A stretch of DNA of 64,000 nucleotides from SCUB01 sp041918675 (lineage in GTDB: Bacteria > Pseudomonadota > Alphaproteobacteria > Rhizobiales > Xanthobacteraceae). This document shows, one piece after another, positions 42,383 to 51,628 of this stretch. The notes under the pieces were generated by a model. That model made no database searches and had not been told where the DNA came from. It saw only the letters and a program-made list of their open reading frames with translations. The DNA lies in the NCBI GenBank assembly GCA_041918675.1, contig JAYRVF010000003.1, forward strand, positions 1 through 64,000, given 5' to 3'. The position numbers and the translations under genes were made by a program. Positions within the stretch are counted from its first letter, which is position 1; each line of letters starts with the position of its first letter.

Positions 42383-43225
42383 ATGCCGATTACCTCTGGA
42401 ATTGACGTGGGCACCGGCGCGATCAAGGTCGCCGTGTTCGACATCAATGGTGACGACGAGAAGCTGCTCGCCAAGCGGGTCGAGCGCGTGCGCCAGCGCG
42501 ATCCGCTGGCGCTGGCGGCCCAGATCTACGACGACGTGCTCGCCGAAGCGGGTCTCAAGCGCGGCGACGTCGCCTATTGCGCCACGACCGGCGAAGGCGA
42601 GGCGCTGCACTTCCACACCGGCCATTTCTACTCGATGACGACGCATGCGCGCGGCGCGATCTATCTCAATCCGGAAGCGCGCGCGGTGCTCGACACCGGC
42701 GCTCTGCACGGTCGCGCCATCCGCGTCGACGATCGCGGCAAGGTGCTCAACTACAAGATGACCAGCCAGTGCGCCTCCGGCTCCGGCCAGTTCCTGGAAA
42801 ACATCGCCCGCTATCTCGGCATCGCCCAGGACGAAATCGGCGCGCTGTCCAAGCAGGCCGACAATCCGGAGAAGGTGTCGGGCATCTGCGCCGTGCTCGC
42901 CGAGACCGACGTCATCAACATGGTCTCGCGCGGCATCACCGCGCCGAACATCCTCAAGGGCATTCACGAATCGATGGCCGATCGTCTGGCCAAGCTGCTC
43001 AAGACCATCGGCGGTCTTGACGGCGTGATCCAGATGACCGGCGGACTCGCGCTCGACGCTGGCCTGGTCGAGGCAATGAAGGAAGCGATGGTGCGCGAGA
43101 AGGTCAAGGTTCCGATCTCGAGCCATTCGGACGCGATTTACGCCGGCGCCATGGGCGCGGCGCTCTGGGGCGCGTTCCGGCACGAGAAACTCGCGCGCAT
43201 GGGAGCCGGCGCGCGCGCGGCCTGA
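42383..43225 (+). CDS. bcrD: Benzoyl-CoA reductase ATPase subunit D (delta; BadG)
   Basis: 280 residues; GGAAGGAC precedes the ATG at 42383. ASKHA ATPase: SGIDVGTGAIKVAVFD and the Cys ligands QCASGSGQF (Cys-130) and GICAVLAETDVI (Cys-169), equivalent to the two Cys of HgdC activators. Pairs with BcrA. Two different ATPase subunits (one long, one short) are the mark of class I benzoyl-CoA reductase and separate it from 2-hydroxyacyl-CoA dehydratase activators, which are homodimers. A hairpin terminator follows 60 bp downstream. Confidence 0.92.
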   Translation: MPITSGIDVGTGAIKVAVFDINGDDEKLLAKRVERVRQRDPLALAAQIYDDVLAEAGLKRGDVAYCATTGEGEALHFHTGHFYSMTTHARGAIYLNPEARAVLDTGALHGRAIRVDDRGKVLNYKMTSQCASGSGQFLENIARYLGIAQDEIGALSKQADNPEKVSGICAVLAETDVINMVSRGITAPNILKGIHESMADRLAKLLKTIGGLDGVIQMTGGLALDAGLVEAMKEAMVREKVKVPISSHSDAIYAGAMGAALWGAFRHEKLARMGAGARAA

Positions 43226-43284
43226 TGAGCGGCGCGGCGCTCGCGACCTATTCATAGCTGATTTCGGCATGGACCGAAGAGAGA

Positions 43285-43307
43285 CGGCGCGGCCATCGGC
43301 CGCGCCG
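43285..43307 (+). terminator. Hairpin terminator after the bcr operon
   Basis: CGGCGCGGCC-atc-GGCCGCGCCG, a perfect 10-bp stem with a 3-base loop, followed by ttgtcatt, a weak T-rich tract. Placed 60 bp after bcrD. Confidence 0.65.
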
Positions 43308-43355
43308 TTGTCATTGGCGGGTTGTTCTTCTCGCGGTTATCCGTGCGGCATTTTT

Positions 43356-43430
43356 CTTGGCGTGGCGATGCTTGACGTCGCCGTTCTTGACGCGCCTATT
43401 CTTGATCCGCCTATTCTTGGCGGGGACGAG
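43356..43430. repeat. 15-bp tandem array, 5 units
   Basis: Units cttggcgtggcgatg, cttgacgtcgccgtt, cttgacgcgcctatt, cttgatccgcctatt and cttggcggggacgag. The middle three agree best. Same period as the array at 5.6 kb but a different consensus. Confidence 0.85.
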
Positions 43431-43681
43431 ATCATTTCCTGTTTGAGTTCGTCGGCGCGCTATCCCGCGCCGGGCCGGGAGCGCGGCGCCGCGTTCCGCG
43501 ATCTCCTCCCTTCGCCGGGCCGGCGTGGTTAACGGCGCCTGAATCCCGATACAAGAAATTGCCCTTTCGTTTAGCTGTTTTTGCATGAATCCCGCGCATG
43601 ATCGGTTCGTTCGATCCATCCGCGCCAGATCATCGATGGCGCGTTCCAGAAAGTCGCGTCGTCCATCATGGTCATGCCGCA

Positions 43682-44695
43682 ATGAAGCGCGTTCTTGTTA
43701 CCGGTGGCCTCGGCTACATCGGCTCTCACACCTGCGTCGCGCTGCGCTCGGCGGGCTATGATCTTGTCGTCGTCGACAATCTCTGCAATTCGAAAATTTC
43801 CGTTCTCAACCGCCTGGAACGCGTCACCGGCGCGCCGGTCGCGTTCACGCGCGCCGACGTGCGCGATTTCGACGCGCTGCGCGCCGTGTTCGCCAGCCAC
43901 GTCATCGACGCGGTGATCCATTTCGCCGCGCTGAAATCGGTTGGGGAATCGGTCGAAGCGCCGCTCGCCTATTATGACGTCAACGTCGCCGGCAGCCTCG
44001 CGCTGTTGCGGGCGATGGAAGGCGCGGGCGTGCGCAAGCTCGTCTACTCCTCCTCCGCGACCGTCTATGGCGAGCCGGCCAGCGTTCCGATCGGCGAGGA
44101 TTTTCCCCGCCATGCCGTCAATCCCTATGGGCGAACCAAGATCATCGTCGAGGATATTCTCGCCGACATGAGCGCGGCCTCGGCCGAGTGGCGCTTCGCG
44201 CGGCTGCGCTATTTCAATCCGGTCGGCGCGCATCCAAGTGGTCTGCTCGGCGAGGATCCCCACGGCGTGCCCGCGAACCTGATGCCATTTCTCCTGCAGG
44301 TCGCCGTCGGGCGCCGCGATCATCTCGACATTTTCGGCTCGGATTATCCCACGCGCGACGGCACCGGCGTGCGCGACTACATCCACGTGATGGATCTCGC
44401 CGAAGGGCACGTCGCCGCGCTAGCTTGCCTCGATCGCGGCGAGCGCCTGGCGACGCTCAACCTCGGCACCGGCCAATCGGTCTCCGTGCGCGAACTCGTC
44501 GCCGCGTTCGAGAAGGCGTCGGGACGCAAGATCGCGTGCCGCGTCGCGCCGCGCCGCGCCGGTGACGTCGCCGAATGCTGGGCCGATCCCTCGCGCGCCG
44601 CCGCCGAACTTGGGTGGCGCGCGCGCCGGCAACTTCATGAGATGTGCGCCGATTCATGGAATTGGCAGAGCCGCAATCCCGACGGTTATCCCTGA
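43682..44695 (+). CDS. galE: UDP-glucose 4-epimerase
   Basis: 337 residues, the usual length. An extended short-chain dehydrogenase: NAD-binding VLVTGGLGYIGSHT, VIHFAALKSVGESV, catalytic YSSSATVYGEP ... NPYGRTK (Tyr-x3-Lys) and RYFNPVGAHPSG. Interconverts UDP-glucose and UDP-galactose, supplying precursors for surface polysaccharide; the following glycosyltransferase and O-antigen-ligase-like genes fit this. No clear ribosome binding site before the ATG. Confidence 0.94.
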   Translation: MKRVLVTGGLGYIGSHTCVALRSAGYDLVVVDNLCNSKISVLNRLERVTGAPVAFTRADVRDFDALRAVFASHVIDAVIHFAALKSVGESVEAPLAYYDVNVAGSLALLRAMEGAGVRKLVYSSSATVYGEPASVPIGEDFPRHAVNPYGRTKIIVEDILADMSAASAEWRFARLRYFNPVGAHPSGLLGEDPHGVPANLMPFLLQVAVGRRDHLDIFGSDYPTRDGTGVRDYIHVMDLAEGHVAALACLDRGERLATLNLGTGQSVSVRELVAAFEKASGRKIACRVAPRRAGDVAECWADPSRAAAELGWRARRQLHEMCADSWNWQSRNPDGYP

Positions 44696-44716
44696 ACGGA
44701 CCTGGCCTTGACGCCG

Positions 44717-45721
44717 ATGGCACCACAATCAACAAAAACGACGCCAGTGATGATCGCGGCCCGGACCGACCTCGCCGCGACCGATCCGCGCTTCGGCGCC
44801 GATCCCGGCGGCGCCGCGCGGGATCAAGACCGGTCGCGCGGCATCGGTCAATTGCCTCGCGTCGACAGCCCGGCAAGCGCGCTTGATGTCGGTGAAGCCG
44901 TTGATCGGCCCGCCGGCGCATCCGCGGGACGGCCCGCGATCGCGGTGCTGATGACGGCCTACAACGCCGACGCGACGATCAAGGAGGCGGTCGCCAGCAT
45001 TCTCAACGGCACCGAGCCCTGCGATCTCTATGTCGTCGACGATTGCAGCCGCAATCCGGTCTCGACCCTGCTCGATCCAGGCGACCCGCGCGTCCACATC
45101 ATCCGCCTCGAAACCAATGTCGGCCCCGCGCGCGGCCGCAACAAGGGCCTCGAACGCATCCTGGCGGAAGGCTACCCCTATGTCGCGATCATGGACGCCG
45201 ACGACATCGCCTATCCGGCGCGGCTGGAGCGCCAGCGCGCCTTTCTCGACGGCCATCCGAGCGTCGGCGCGGTCGGCACCTGGTCGCGCTTCGTCGACGA
45301 AAAGACCAAGGAGCCGGTCTTCATGTTTCGCTCGCCGATAAGCCCGGTCGAGGCGCGTCAAGCGATGTTCTACAACAGCCCGGTCATGCATCCGAGCTCG
45401 CTCATTCGCACCAGCGCGCTCAGGGCGGTGGGGTGCTACGACGGACGCTTCCGCACCGCGGAAGATTACGAGCTGTTTCAGCGCATCGGCCGGCGCTACG
45501 ATCTCGCCAATCTGCCGGAATGTCTGCTCGACTACCGCATGTCGCCGGGCGGCCAATCGCTCGGCAACCGCCATCGGCAGTTGGCCGATCGGCTGAGTAT
45601 CCAGTGGCTCTACTTCGATCCGTCGCAATGGCGGGCGTGGGCCGGCATCGGCTGGACGCTGGCGCTGTTCCTTTTGCCGAATAGCTGGCTCATCCGCCTC
45701 AAGGTCGCGTTGAAGCGCTGA
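44717..45721 (+). CDS. Family 2 glycosyltransferase with disordered N-terminus
   Basis: 334 residues from the ATG at 44717; a Met codon at 44750 is another candidate. The first 65 residues are low-complexity and probably disordered. The GT-A domain starts IAVLMTAYNADATIKEAVASIL, with VVDDCSR, ARGRNKGLERIL and IMDADDIAYPARLE (DxD metal site), then RTAEDYELFQRI. A C-terminal hydrophobic segment (IGWTLALFLLPNSWLIRL) may touch the membrane. Lies 21 bp after galE and converges with the O-antigen-ligase-like gene, overlapping its 3' end by 23 bp. Confidence 0.88.
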   Translation: MAPQSTKTTPVMIAARTDLAATDPRFGADPGGAARDQDRSRGIGQLPRVDSPASALDVGEAVDRPAGASAGRPAIAVLMTAYNADATIKEAVASILNGTEPCDLYVVDDCSRNPVSTLLDPGDPRVHIIRLETNVGPARGRNKGLERILAEGYPYVAIMDADDIAYPARLERQRAFLDGHPSVGAVGTWSRFVDEKTKEPVFMFRSPISPVEARQAMFYNSPVMHPSSLIRTSALRAVGCYDGRFRTAEDYELFQRIGRRYDLANLPECLLDYRMSPGGQSLGNRHRQLADRLSIQWLYFDPSQWRAWAGIGWTLALFLLPNSWLIRLKVALKR

Positions 45722-47051
45722 CCAAGTCGGCCTCGCGCGCGTTTCCGCTCATCTCACCGAACGCTTGACGGGACGGTCGCGCCCGCTCTCGGACGTGCCG
45801 ATCGGCATCGGCCTTCCATTCGCGCGAGGCGACGGAGGTTCCCCACACCAAGCCCAGGATGAGGAAGAAGTGGCGCCAATGGTCGGTGTCGATGATGAAA
45901 CTCTCGCCGACGGTGCCGAGAAAGGTGGCGAAAATCGCCAGAAAGGCGCGCCGCCACGGCGCGCGGATCAGGATCGCCTTGAACCCCAACACGACCGAAA
46001 ACGCGATCATCAGCGGATAGGCGATGCCGCTTATCCAGCCGCCGGACATGAACGCGTTGAGGAACGAATTGTGCGTATCCTCGGGGAAGTAGCGGCCGAA
46101 TTGAAGCGGGCCGATGCCGAGCGGCAGGTCGAGCGCCATCTCGGCGCCGAGAATGTGTCGTCCGAAGCGCCCGAAACGCCCGCTGTCATAGGATTGGTTG
46201 AGGCTGGCGCGCTCGGCGAATAGCGCCGATACCGATTCCATCGACAGCACGATCGCGAGCGCGGCGGCTAGCACCGCGACGGCGACGGCGGCGATGACGA
46301 CGATGCGCAGGCGCTGCTTGTGCGTCGTCGCGGTCATCATCATGAGAAACAGCACGGCGACGCTGACGCCGGCGAGCATGCCCCACGCCGCGCGCGAGAA
46401 CGCCAGGAACACGGCGAGCCCGATGACGGCGAAGATCGCGACATGCTTGAGCGCCTTGGTCAGGCGGTCGGTGACGATGCATTGCAGCGCCAGCATGGCG
46501 GGAAGAATGAGAAACGCGCCGAGCACGTTCGGATCCTTGAACGTGCCGCGCGCGCGGCTGGCATAGGTCAGAATGTCGTAGGCGCCGGGGATCAGCCGGA
46601 AATAGCCGCCGATCGCGGCGAGCGAGGCGATCACCGCGCCGACGATATAGCCCTTGAGCAGGGCGTTGAGGCGCGCCTCGGTGTTGTCGCTCGCCACCAG
46701 CGCGAAGAACACGGCGGTCGTCGCCATGTACCACGAGGTCAGAATCCAGTTGATGACTTCCGGCCGGTTCATCAAATAGACGGCGCTGATGGTGTAGCCG
46801 ATGTTGACGGCTAGCAGCAGGACGAACGGAACGATGAAGACCGGCCGCAATCGCAGCCCGGTGATGGCGAAGAGGATCACCGCGATCGCGGTGGCGAACT
46901 CGTAAGGGCTGGGCTCGATGAAGACGATCGCGCCGCTGGCGCCGACCAGCCAGAGCAGCGCGTTTTGCAGGGCGGCGACGCCCGGCGGCACGGCGACGCG
47001 CGACGCGGCAGGACCGGGAAGTGTCATCGCATTGGTGATCGTTTTCGACAT
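45699..47051 (-). CDS. O-antigen ligase/polymerase-like membrane protein
   Basis: 450 residues from the ATG at 47051 (MSKTITNAMTLPGPA). Ten to twelve predicted membrane helices, with the WzyC-type periplasmic loop between helices in the second half (RARGTFKDPNVLGAFL and the later FPEDTHNSFLNAFMSGGW with the conserved HNSFL). Proteins of this group join or polymerise glycans on the periplasmic side. It may be an O-antigen ligase, an exopolysaccharide polymerase (ExoQ-like) or a relative; the sequence does not decide. Confidence 0.86.
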   Translation of the reverse strand: MSKTITNAMTLPGPAASRVAVPPGVAALQNALLWLVGASGAIVFIEPSPYEFATAIAVILFAITGLRLRPVFIVPFVLLLAVNIGYTISAVYLMNRPEVINWILTSWYMATTAVFFALVASDNTEARLNALLKGYIVGAVIASLAAIGGYFRLIPGAYDILTYASRARGTFKDPNVLGAFLILPAMLALQCIVTDRLTKALKHVAIFAVIGLAVFLAFSRAAWGMLAGVSVAVLFLMMMTATTHKQRLRIVVIAAVAVAVLAAALAIVLSMESVSALFAERASLNQSYDSGRFGRFGRHILGAEMALDLPLGIGPLQFGRYFPEDTHNSFLNAFMSGGWISGIAYPLMIAFSVVLGFKAILIRAPWRRAFLAIFATFLGTVGESFIIDTDHWRHFFLILGLVWGTSVASREWKADADRHVRERARPSRQAFGEMSGNAREADLVSASTRP

Positions 47052-47338
47052 GACGCGCGCGATACCGTGACGATGTTCCGCTGGCGAGAAAGGTCCTCGA
47101 TGCCGCCACTGCCGCGCGGCCGTGTCCGGCCGATGGCCGCCATCCACCCGGAAAGATTAAGGGTCTAGCAAGGTAAAGATTATGCCACGCGGCCCATGCG
47201 GGCGTCGGCCGACGCGATCATATGCTTAATGCGGCGTAAGCATCGCGGCGGCGCGGGCGGTGCGTTGCTTCGGACCATGCGACGGCGATGCCACCGCACG
47301 AACGCGGCGCGCCTCCGCAAATCGGTTTTCGCCCGCGT

Positions 47339-50300
47339 TCACCCCGCCTCGCCGCGATCCTTCGCGCGCCTCGGTTCGGCGAGCGCGTCGAGGGCCTCCA
47401 GCGCCGCGCCCTTGAGAATCTCGCGCGCGGGGGCGGGCAGCCTGCGCCGCCAGTTGGGTCGCTCTCGGTCCGTTCCCGGCAGATTGACCGATGTCGGCAC
47501 GCCGGCGAGATCATCGATCTGCGCGACCACCAGCGCCGAAGCCGATCGGCCGATGAAGCGGTGGATGGCGATCATCACCGCCTCGGGCAGCGGGGCGTCG
47601 GCGTCGAAATCCTCGGCGACAAGACCCTCCGCGCGCAAGGCGGCAAGGAGCGCGCGACGGTCACGCGCCCGGGCCGCGCGCGCCTGGCCCGCCTGATCGG
47701 CCGAGAGATGGCCGAGCCCTTCGCGTTCGGCGATGTCCTCGGCCCGCCACCAACCGGTCAGCGTCGGCAGGTCATGCGTCGAGACGCAGGCGACCGCGTC
47801 GCGGTCGTAAGCCGTCGGCGGAACGAACGCGTCGCCGTCCCGCTCGAACCACAACACGCGGTAGCTGAGCACGCCGTTCGCAGCGATGGACTCGCGAAAG
47901 CCGTCCGGCACCGTGCCCAGCGCCTCGCCGACGACGAGGCACTTCGCCCGCGCGCTTTCGAGCGCGAGCTCGCCCAACAGATCGCGGAGGGGATAAGAGA
48001 GATAGGCGCCCTCGCGCGTTGTCGCGCCATCGGGCACGACGAACAGACGCGTCAGCCCCATCACGTGATCGACGCGAAGCGCGCCGGCATGGCGCATGTT
48101 GGCCGCGATCAGCGCGCGGAAAGCGGCGTATCCCGATCGCCGCCAGGCGAGGGGATTGGGTGGCGGCAGGTTCCATACCTGCCCGCTTTCGGCGAAGGGA
48201 TCGGGCGGCGCGCCGATCGACAGCTCGCGCAGAAACTGGTCGGGCTGCATCCACACCTCGGCGCCATCGGGTGCCGCGCCGACGGCAAGATCGCGGTAGA
48301 ATTCGAGCCGGAGCCCATGACGCGCGCCGCGCGCGGCCGCGTCGGCGAATTGCCGGTCGCACACCCATTGCAGGAACAGGTGGAAGTCGAGCCGCTCCGA
48401 ATGCGTCCGCGCGAACGCGGCGATTTCGTCGCTCCGGCCTTGGCCGAGCCCGGCCGGCCACTCTCGCGGCGGCTTGCCGTCGAAGAGCTCGCTGATGAGT
48501 TCGAAAGTCGCGAAGCGGTGCAGCGCCGCGCCGCCCACGGCGATGAAATCGGCGAAATCGCGGGCGGCCGGCGCATCCGGGCGTCGCGCGCGCAGCAGAC
48601 GGAACGCCGCGTGGCTTTCCTCCAGCGCGCGCAGCTTGATCTTCCATACGCCGACATGGTCGACATCGGAGAGCGCGCGTAGCGCGGCGATTTGTCCGGC
48701 CGATCGTGCCAGCGCCTGGCCAGGCCGCAAATCCTCGGCGATGGCGTCGAGCGCGGCGATGTCGATGTAGATCGGATCGAGAAAGCGCCTGTCCGAAGGG
48801 TGATAGGGGCTCGCGCGCGCGCGGTCGCGGGCGAACAGCGCGTGCAGCGGATTGAGGCCGATCGTCGCCGCGCCGAGCGCGCCGGCGCGTTCGGCGAGAT
48901 CGGCGAGCACGGTGAAATCGCCAATGCCCTGGTCGCGATCGCCGCGAAGCGAATAAAGCTGCGCCGCGAGGCCGAACATGCGCGCGCCGGCTGCGAGAGA
49001 TTTCGGCACGTGGCACGTCGCGTGCGCGACCGTCAGCGCGCAGGTCGTTTCCGCCGCGTCCCGCAAGATCAGCGCGTGCCGTCCGATCGGCAGCGGAGGA
49101 AGCGCGACTTCCGCCCGGCGCAACGGCCGACCATCGAGGCCCGGCCGCGATCGCCATCCCGATGCGGAAAGGCGAAGCACATGCTCGCTTGTCGCGCCAT
49201 CCTCGCGCCGGATGATGAAATTGGCGGCCTCACGCTCGTCGGTGACGCCGACGGCGACGCAAATCGGTTCACCCGCGCGCGCGACATGCGTCCACGGCAA
49301 CGCGCGACGTTCGTCCATTTCGGCGAGGTGCGCGAGACTTTCGCGCAACTGGGCTTTGGTCGCGACATCGAATCCGAAGCCCCGCAGGATGGCGCGCTTG
49401 GTCTCGTCCGGCACGACGTGACGCGTGCCGGCGATGTCGAACCAGTCTGGCGCGATCCCAGCGGCACGCGCCAATTGATCGAGAAGCTCGGTCGATGCTT
49501 CACGCCGTGCGCCGCGCGCGTCCGGGTCGTCGACCTCGGCGAACAGACGGACGCACGATCCGCCGCAGGCAACTTTCTCCCCGCTTGAGGGGAAGGGAAA
49601 GGCGGGCTCGCCGTCCTCGCAAGACGTGTCGAGAATTTCGCGCCAGCGTCGTCCCTCGCCGGCCGGCGGCAGCGCGACGCGGATGGGCTCGGGGCCGGCA
49701 TGAAGAATGATCGTGACGCGGTCGGCATCCTCGCGCGCCGCATCCGGGCGGTAGAGGGTCGCGACCAGCGTTCGCCGTCCGCCGTCCTCCCAGTCCGACG
49801 TCGTCATGACGCGGCCATCCGGCGCGCGCCATTCCACGTCGGGCCATGCGGCCGCGCCGTCCGCCCGCCCGGTGAGCATGACGTCGTCGCTTAACGCGCG
49901 GTGCGTCTTGCGCAGCGCGATCAGCCGCCGGCAGAACGCGACAAGCGTCTGGTCGGCGCGCGTCCAGTCGAGCCAGGCCGTGGCGTTGTCCTGCGCGTAG
50001 GCGTTGTTGTTGCCGCCCTGCGAACGGCCGAGTTCGGCGCCCATCGCGATCATCGGCGTGCCGCGCGCGAGAATGAGCGTCGCGAGCAAATTCCGCTGGT
50101 CGCGCCGGCGTCGCGCGGCGATCGCGGCGTCGTCGGTCGGGCCCTCGACGCCGTTGTTCCATGAGTGATTGGCGGCGGTGCCGTCGCGGTTGTTCTCGCC
50201 ATTGGCCTCGTTGTGCTTGTCGACATACGAGACGAGATCGGCGAGCGTGAAGCCGTCATGCGCGGTGACGAAATTGATGCCGCGCGAGGGCGGGCTGCCG

Positions 50301-51604
50301 GCGAAAATGTCCGAGGAGCCGGCGAGCCGCGTCGCCAGATCGCCGAGCAGCCCCGCTTCGCCGCGCCAGAAGCGGCGCGCGGTGTCGCGGAAGCGATCAT
50401 TCCATTCGCGCCATGCCGGCGGAAACGCGCCGAGCCGATGCCCGCCGGGGCCGAGGTCCCACGGCTCGGCGATCAGCTTGCGCCGGCCGAGCACGGGATG
50501 GCGCGTGATCGCGTCGATCAGCGGCGCGCCGGCGTCGAAGCCGTGATCGCCGCGCCCGAGCAAGGTGGCGAGATCGAAGCGGAAGCCGTCGATATTCGTG
50601 TCGGTCGCCCATCGCGTCAACGCCTCGACCACGATCGCGACGACGTGCGGGCGGTCGAGCGCCAGCACGTTGCCGCAGCCCGCGTCGTTGACATAATCGC
50701 GCTTGTCATAGGGCATCAGCCGATAATAGGCGGCGTTGTCGAGGCCGCGCAGCGACACCGTCGGGCCGAGCGCGTCCCCCTCGCCGGTGTGATTGAAGAC
50801 GACGTCGAGAATGACCTCGATGTTGGCGGCATGAAGCGCGGCGACCGCGTCGCGAATCTCGTCCCAGCCGCCGGGCGCGAGCCGGGGATCGGGCGCCATC
50901 AGCGCGACCGGATTGTAGCCCCAATAGTTGGTGAGTCCCGCGACGCCGAGATGCCGCTCGTCGATCCACGCGGCAAGCGGCATGATTTCGATCGCGGTGA
51001 CGCCGAGATCGGAAAGATGAGCGATGGCCGCCGGATGCGAGAGCGCCGCGACCGTGCCGCGAAGCGGCGGCGGAATTTCCGGATGCGTCTTGGTGAAGCC
51101 GCGGGCGTGAAGCTCGTAGATGACCGTGTCCGCCCAGGGCGTCGTCCACGACGGCCGGCCGAGCGCGGTCGGCGGCGGCATTGCGATCGCCTTCGGCATG
51201 AACGGGGCGCTGTCGCGCGCGTCGAACGAAAGGCCCGCGCGAGGATCGTCCGGGTCATAACCGAACATCGTCGGATGAAGCGCGAAGGGCCGGTCGATCA
51301 GACGTGCATGGGGATCGAGCAACAACTTGTTGGCGTTGAAACGATGCCCGGCCTCGGGCTGGTATGGCCCATGCGCGCGAAGACCGTAGCGCTGGCCGCG
51401 ACGAACGCCGCCGACATGGCCATGGAAGACGTCGCCGGTCCGCGCCGGCAGGCGGATGCGCGCGGTCTCCGCGGCGCCGGCCGCGTCGTACAGGCAAAGG
51501 TCGATCGCGGTCGCGTGCGCCGAGAACACCGCGACATTCGCGCCGTCCTCGTCGAGGGTGACGCCGAGCGGGGCGGGCGAACCGTCATTGACGAGGAAGG
51601 CCAT
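47339..51604 (-). CDS. Fusion of glycogen debranching enzyme GlgX and 4-alpha-glucanotransferase MalQ
   Basis: 1421 residues in one uninterrupted frame. Residues about 1-690 are GlgX: a CBM48 domain (PAPLGVTLDEDGANVAVFSA), then a GH13 barrel with FDLATLLG (nucleophile Asp, about 344), LIAEPWDLG (acid/base Glu) and FVTAHDGFTLADL. Residues about 710-1421 are a GH77 amylomaltase beginning LLDQLARAAGIAPDWFD, with LRVDHVMGLTRLF (nucleophile), VVGEALGTVP (Glu) and STHDLPTLTGWW (Asp). GlgX removes short branches left by phosphorylase; MalQ then joins the released maltotetraose-size chains. Fusion would couple both steps. Last gene of the glycogen operon. Confidence 0.92.
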   Translation of the reverse strand: MAFLVNDGSPAPLGVTLDEDGANVAVFSAHATAIDLCLYDAAGAAETARIRLPARTGDVFHGHVGGVRRGQRYGLRAHGPYQPEAGHRFNANKLLLDPHARLIDRPFALHPTMFGYDPDDPRAGLSFDARDSAPFMPKAIAMPPPTALGRPSWTTPWADTVIYELHARGFTKTHPEIPPPLRGTVAALSHPAAIAHLSDLGVTAIEIMPLAAWIDERHLGVAGLTNYWGYNPVALMAPDPRLAPGGWDEIRDAVAALHAANIEVILDVVFNHTGEGDALGPTVSLRGLDNAAYYRLMPYDKRDYVNDAGCGNVLALDRPHVVAIVVEALTRWATDTNIDGFRFDLATLLGRGDHGFDAGAPLIDAITRHPVLGRRKLIAEPWDLGPGGHRLGAFPPAWREWNDRFRDTARRFWRGEAGLLGDLATRLAGSSDIFAGSPPSRGINFVTAHDGFTLADLVSYVDKHNEANGENNRDGTAANHSWNNGVEGPTDDAAIAARRRRDQRNLLATLILARGTPMIAMGAELGRSQGGNNNAYAQDNATAWLDWTRADQTLVAFCRRLIALRKTHRALSDDVMLTGRADGAAAWPDVEWRAPDGRVMTTSDWEDGGRRTLVATLYRPDAAREDADRVTIILHAGPEPIRVALPPAGEGRRWREILDTSCEDGEPAFPFPSSGEKVACGGSCVRLFAEVDDPDARGARREASTELLDQLARAAGIAPDWFDIAGTRHVVPDETKRAILRGFGFDVATKAQLRESLAHLAEMDERRALPWTHVARAGEPICVAVGVTDEREAANFIIRREDGATSEHVLRLSASGWRSRPGLDGRPLRRAEVALPPLPIGRHALILRDAAETTCALTVAHATCHVPKSLAAGARMFGLAAQLYSLRGDRDQGIGDFTVLADLAERAGALGAATIGLNPLHALFARDRARASPYHPSDRRFLDPIYIDIAALDAIAEDLRPGQALARSAGQIAALRALSDVDHVGVWKIKLRALEESHAAFRLLRARRPDAPAARDFADFIAVGGAALHRFATFELISELFDGKPPREWPAGLGQGRSDEIAAFARTHSERLDFHLFLQWVCDRQFADAAARGARHGLRLEFYRDLAVGAAPDGAEVWMQPDQFLRELSIGAPPDPFAESGQVWNLPPPNPLAWRRSGYAAFRALIAANMRHAGALRVDHVMGLTRLFVVPDGATTREGAYLSYPLRDLLGELALESARAKCLVVGEALGTVPDGFRESIAANGVLSYRVLWFERDGDAFVPPTAYDRDAVACVSTHDLPTLTGWWRAEDIAEREGLGHLSADQAGQARAARARDRRALLAALRAEGLVAEDFDADAPLPEAVMIAIHRFIGRSASALVVAQIDDLAGVPTSVNLPGTDRERPNWRRRLPAPAREILKGAALEALDALAEPRRAKDRGEAG

Positions 51605-51628
51605 GCGAGGTCCCGTGCAGGGCGAGGC

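Larger units (their letters stand above)
43226..43681. other. Intergenic region between bcrD and galE
   Basis: Holds a terminator-like hairpin (43285-43307) and a five-unit 15-bp array (43356-43430). No gene is supported; an 87-codon open frame here consists of the hairpin and repeat sequence. Confidence 0.6.

Noticed and set aside
38556..43225. 2-hydroxyacyl-CoA dehydratase with activator
   Set aside because: Those systems have one homodimeric activator gene. Here there are two different ATPase subunits, one of them long, in the order of known class I benzoyl-CoA reductases.
43269..43532. 87-codon frame after bcrD
   Set aside because: It consists of the terminator hairpin and the 15-bp array; no start signal.
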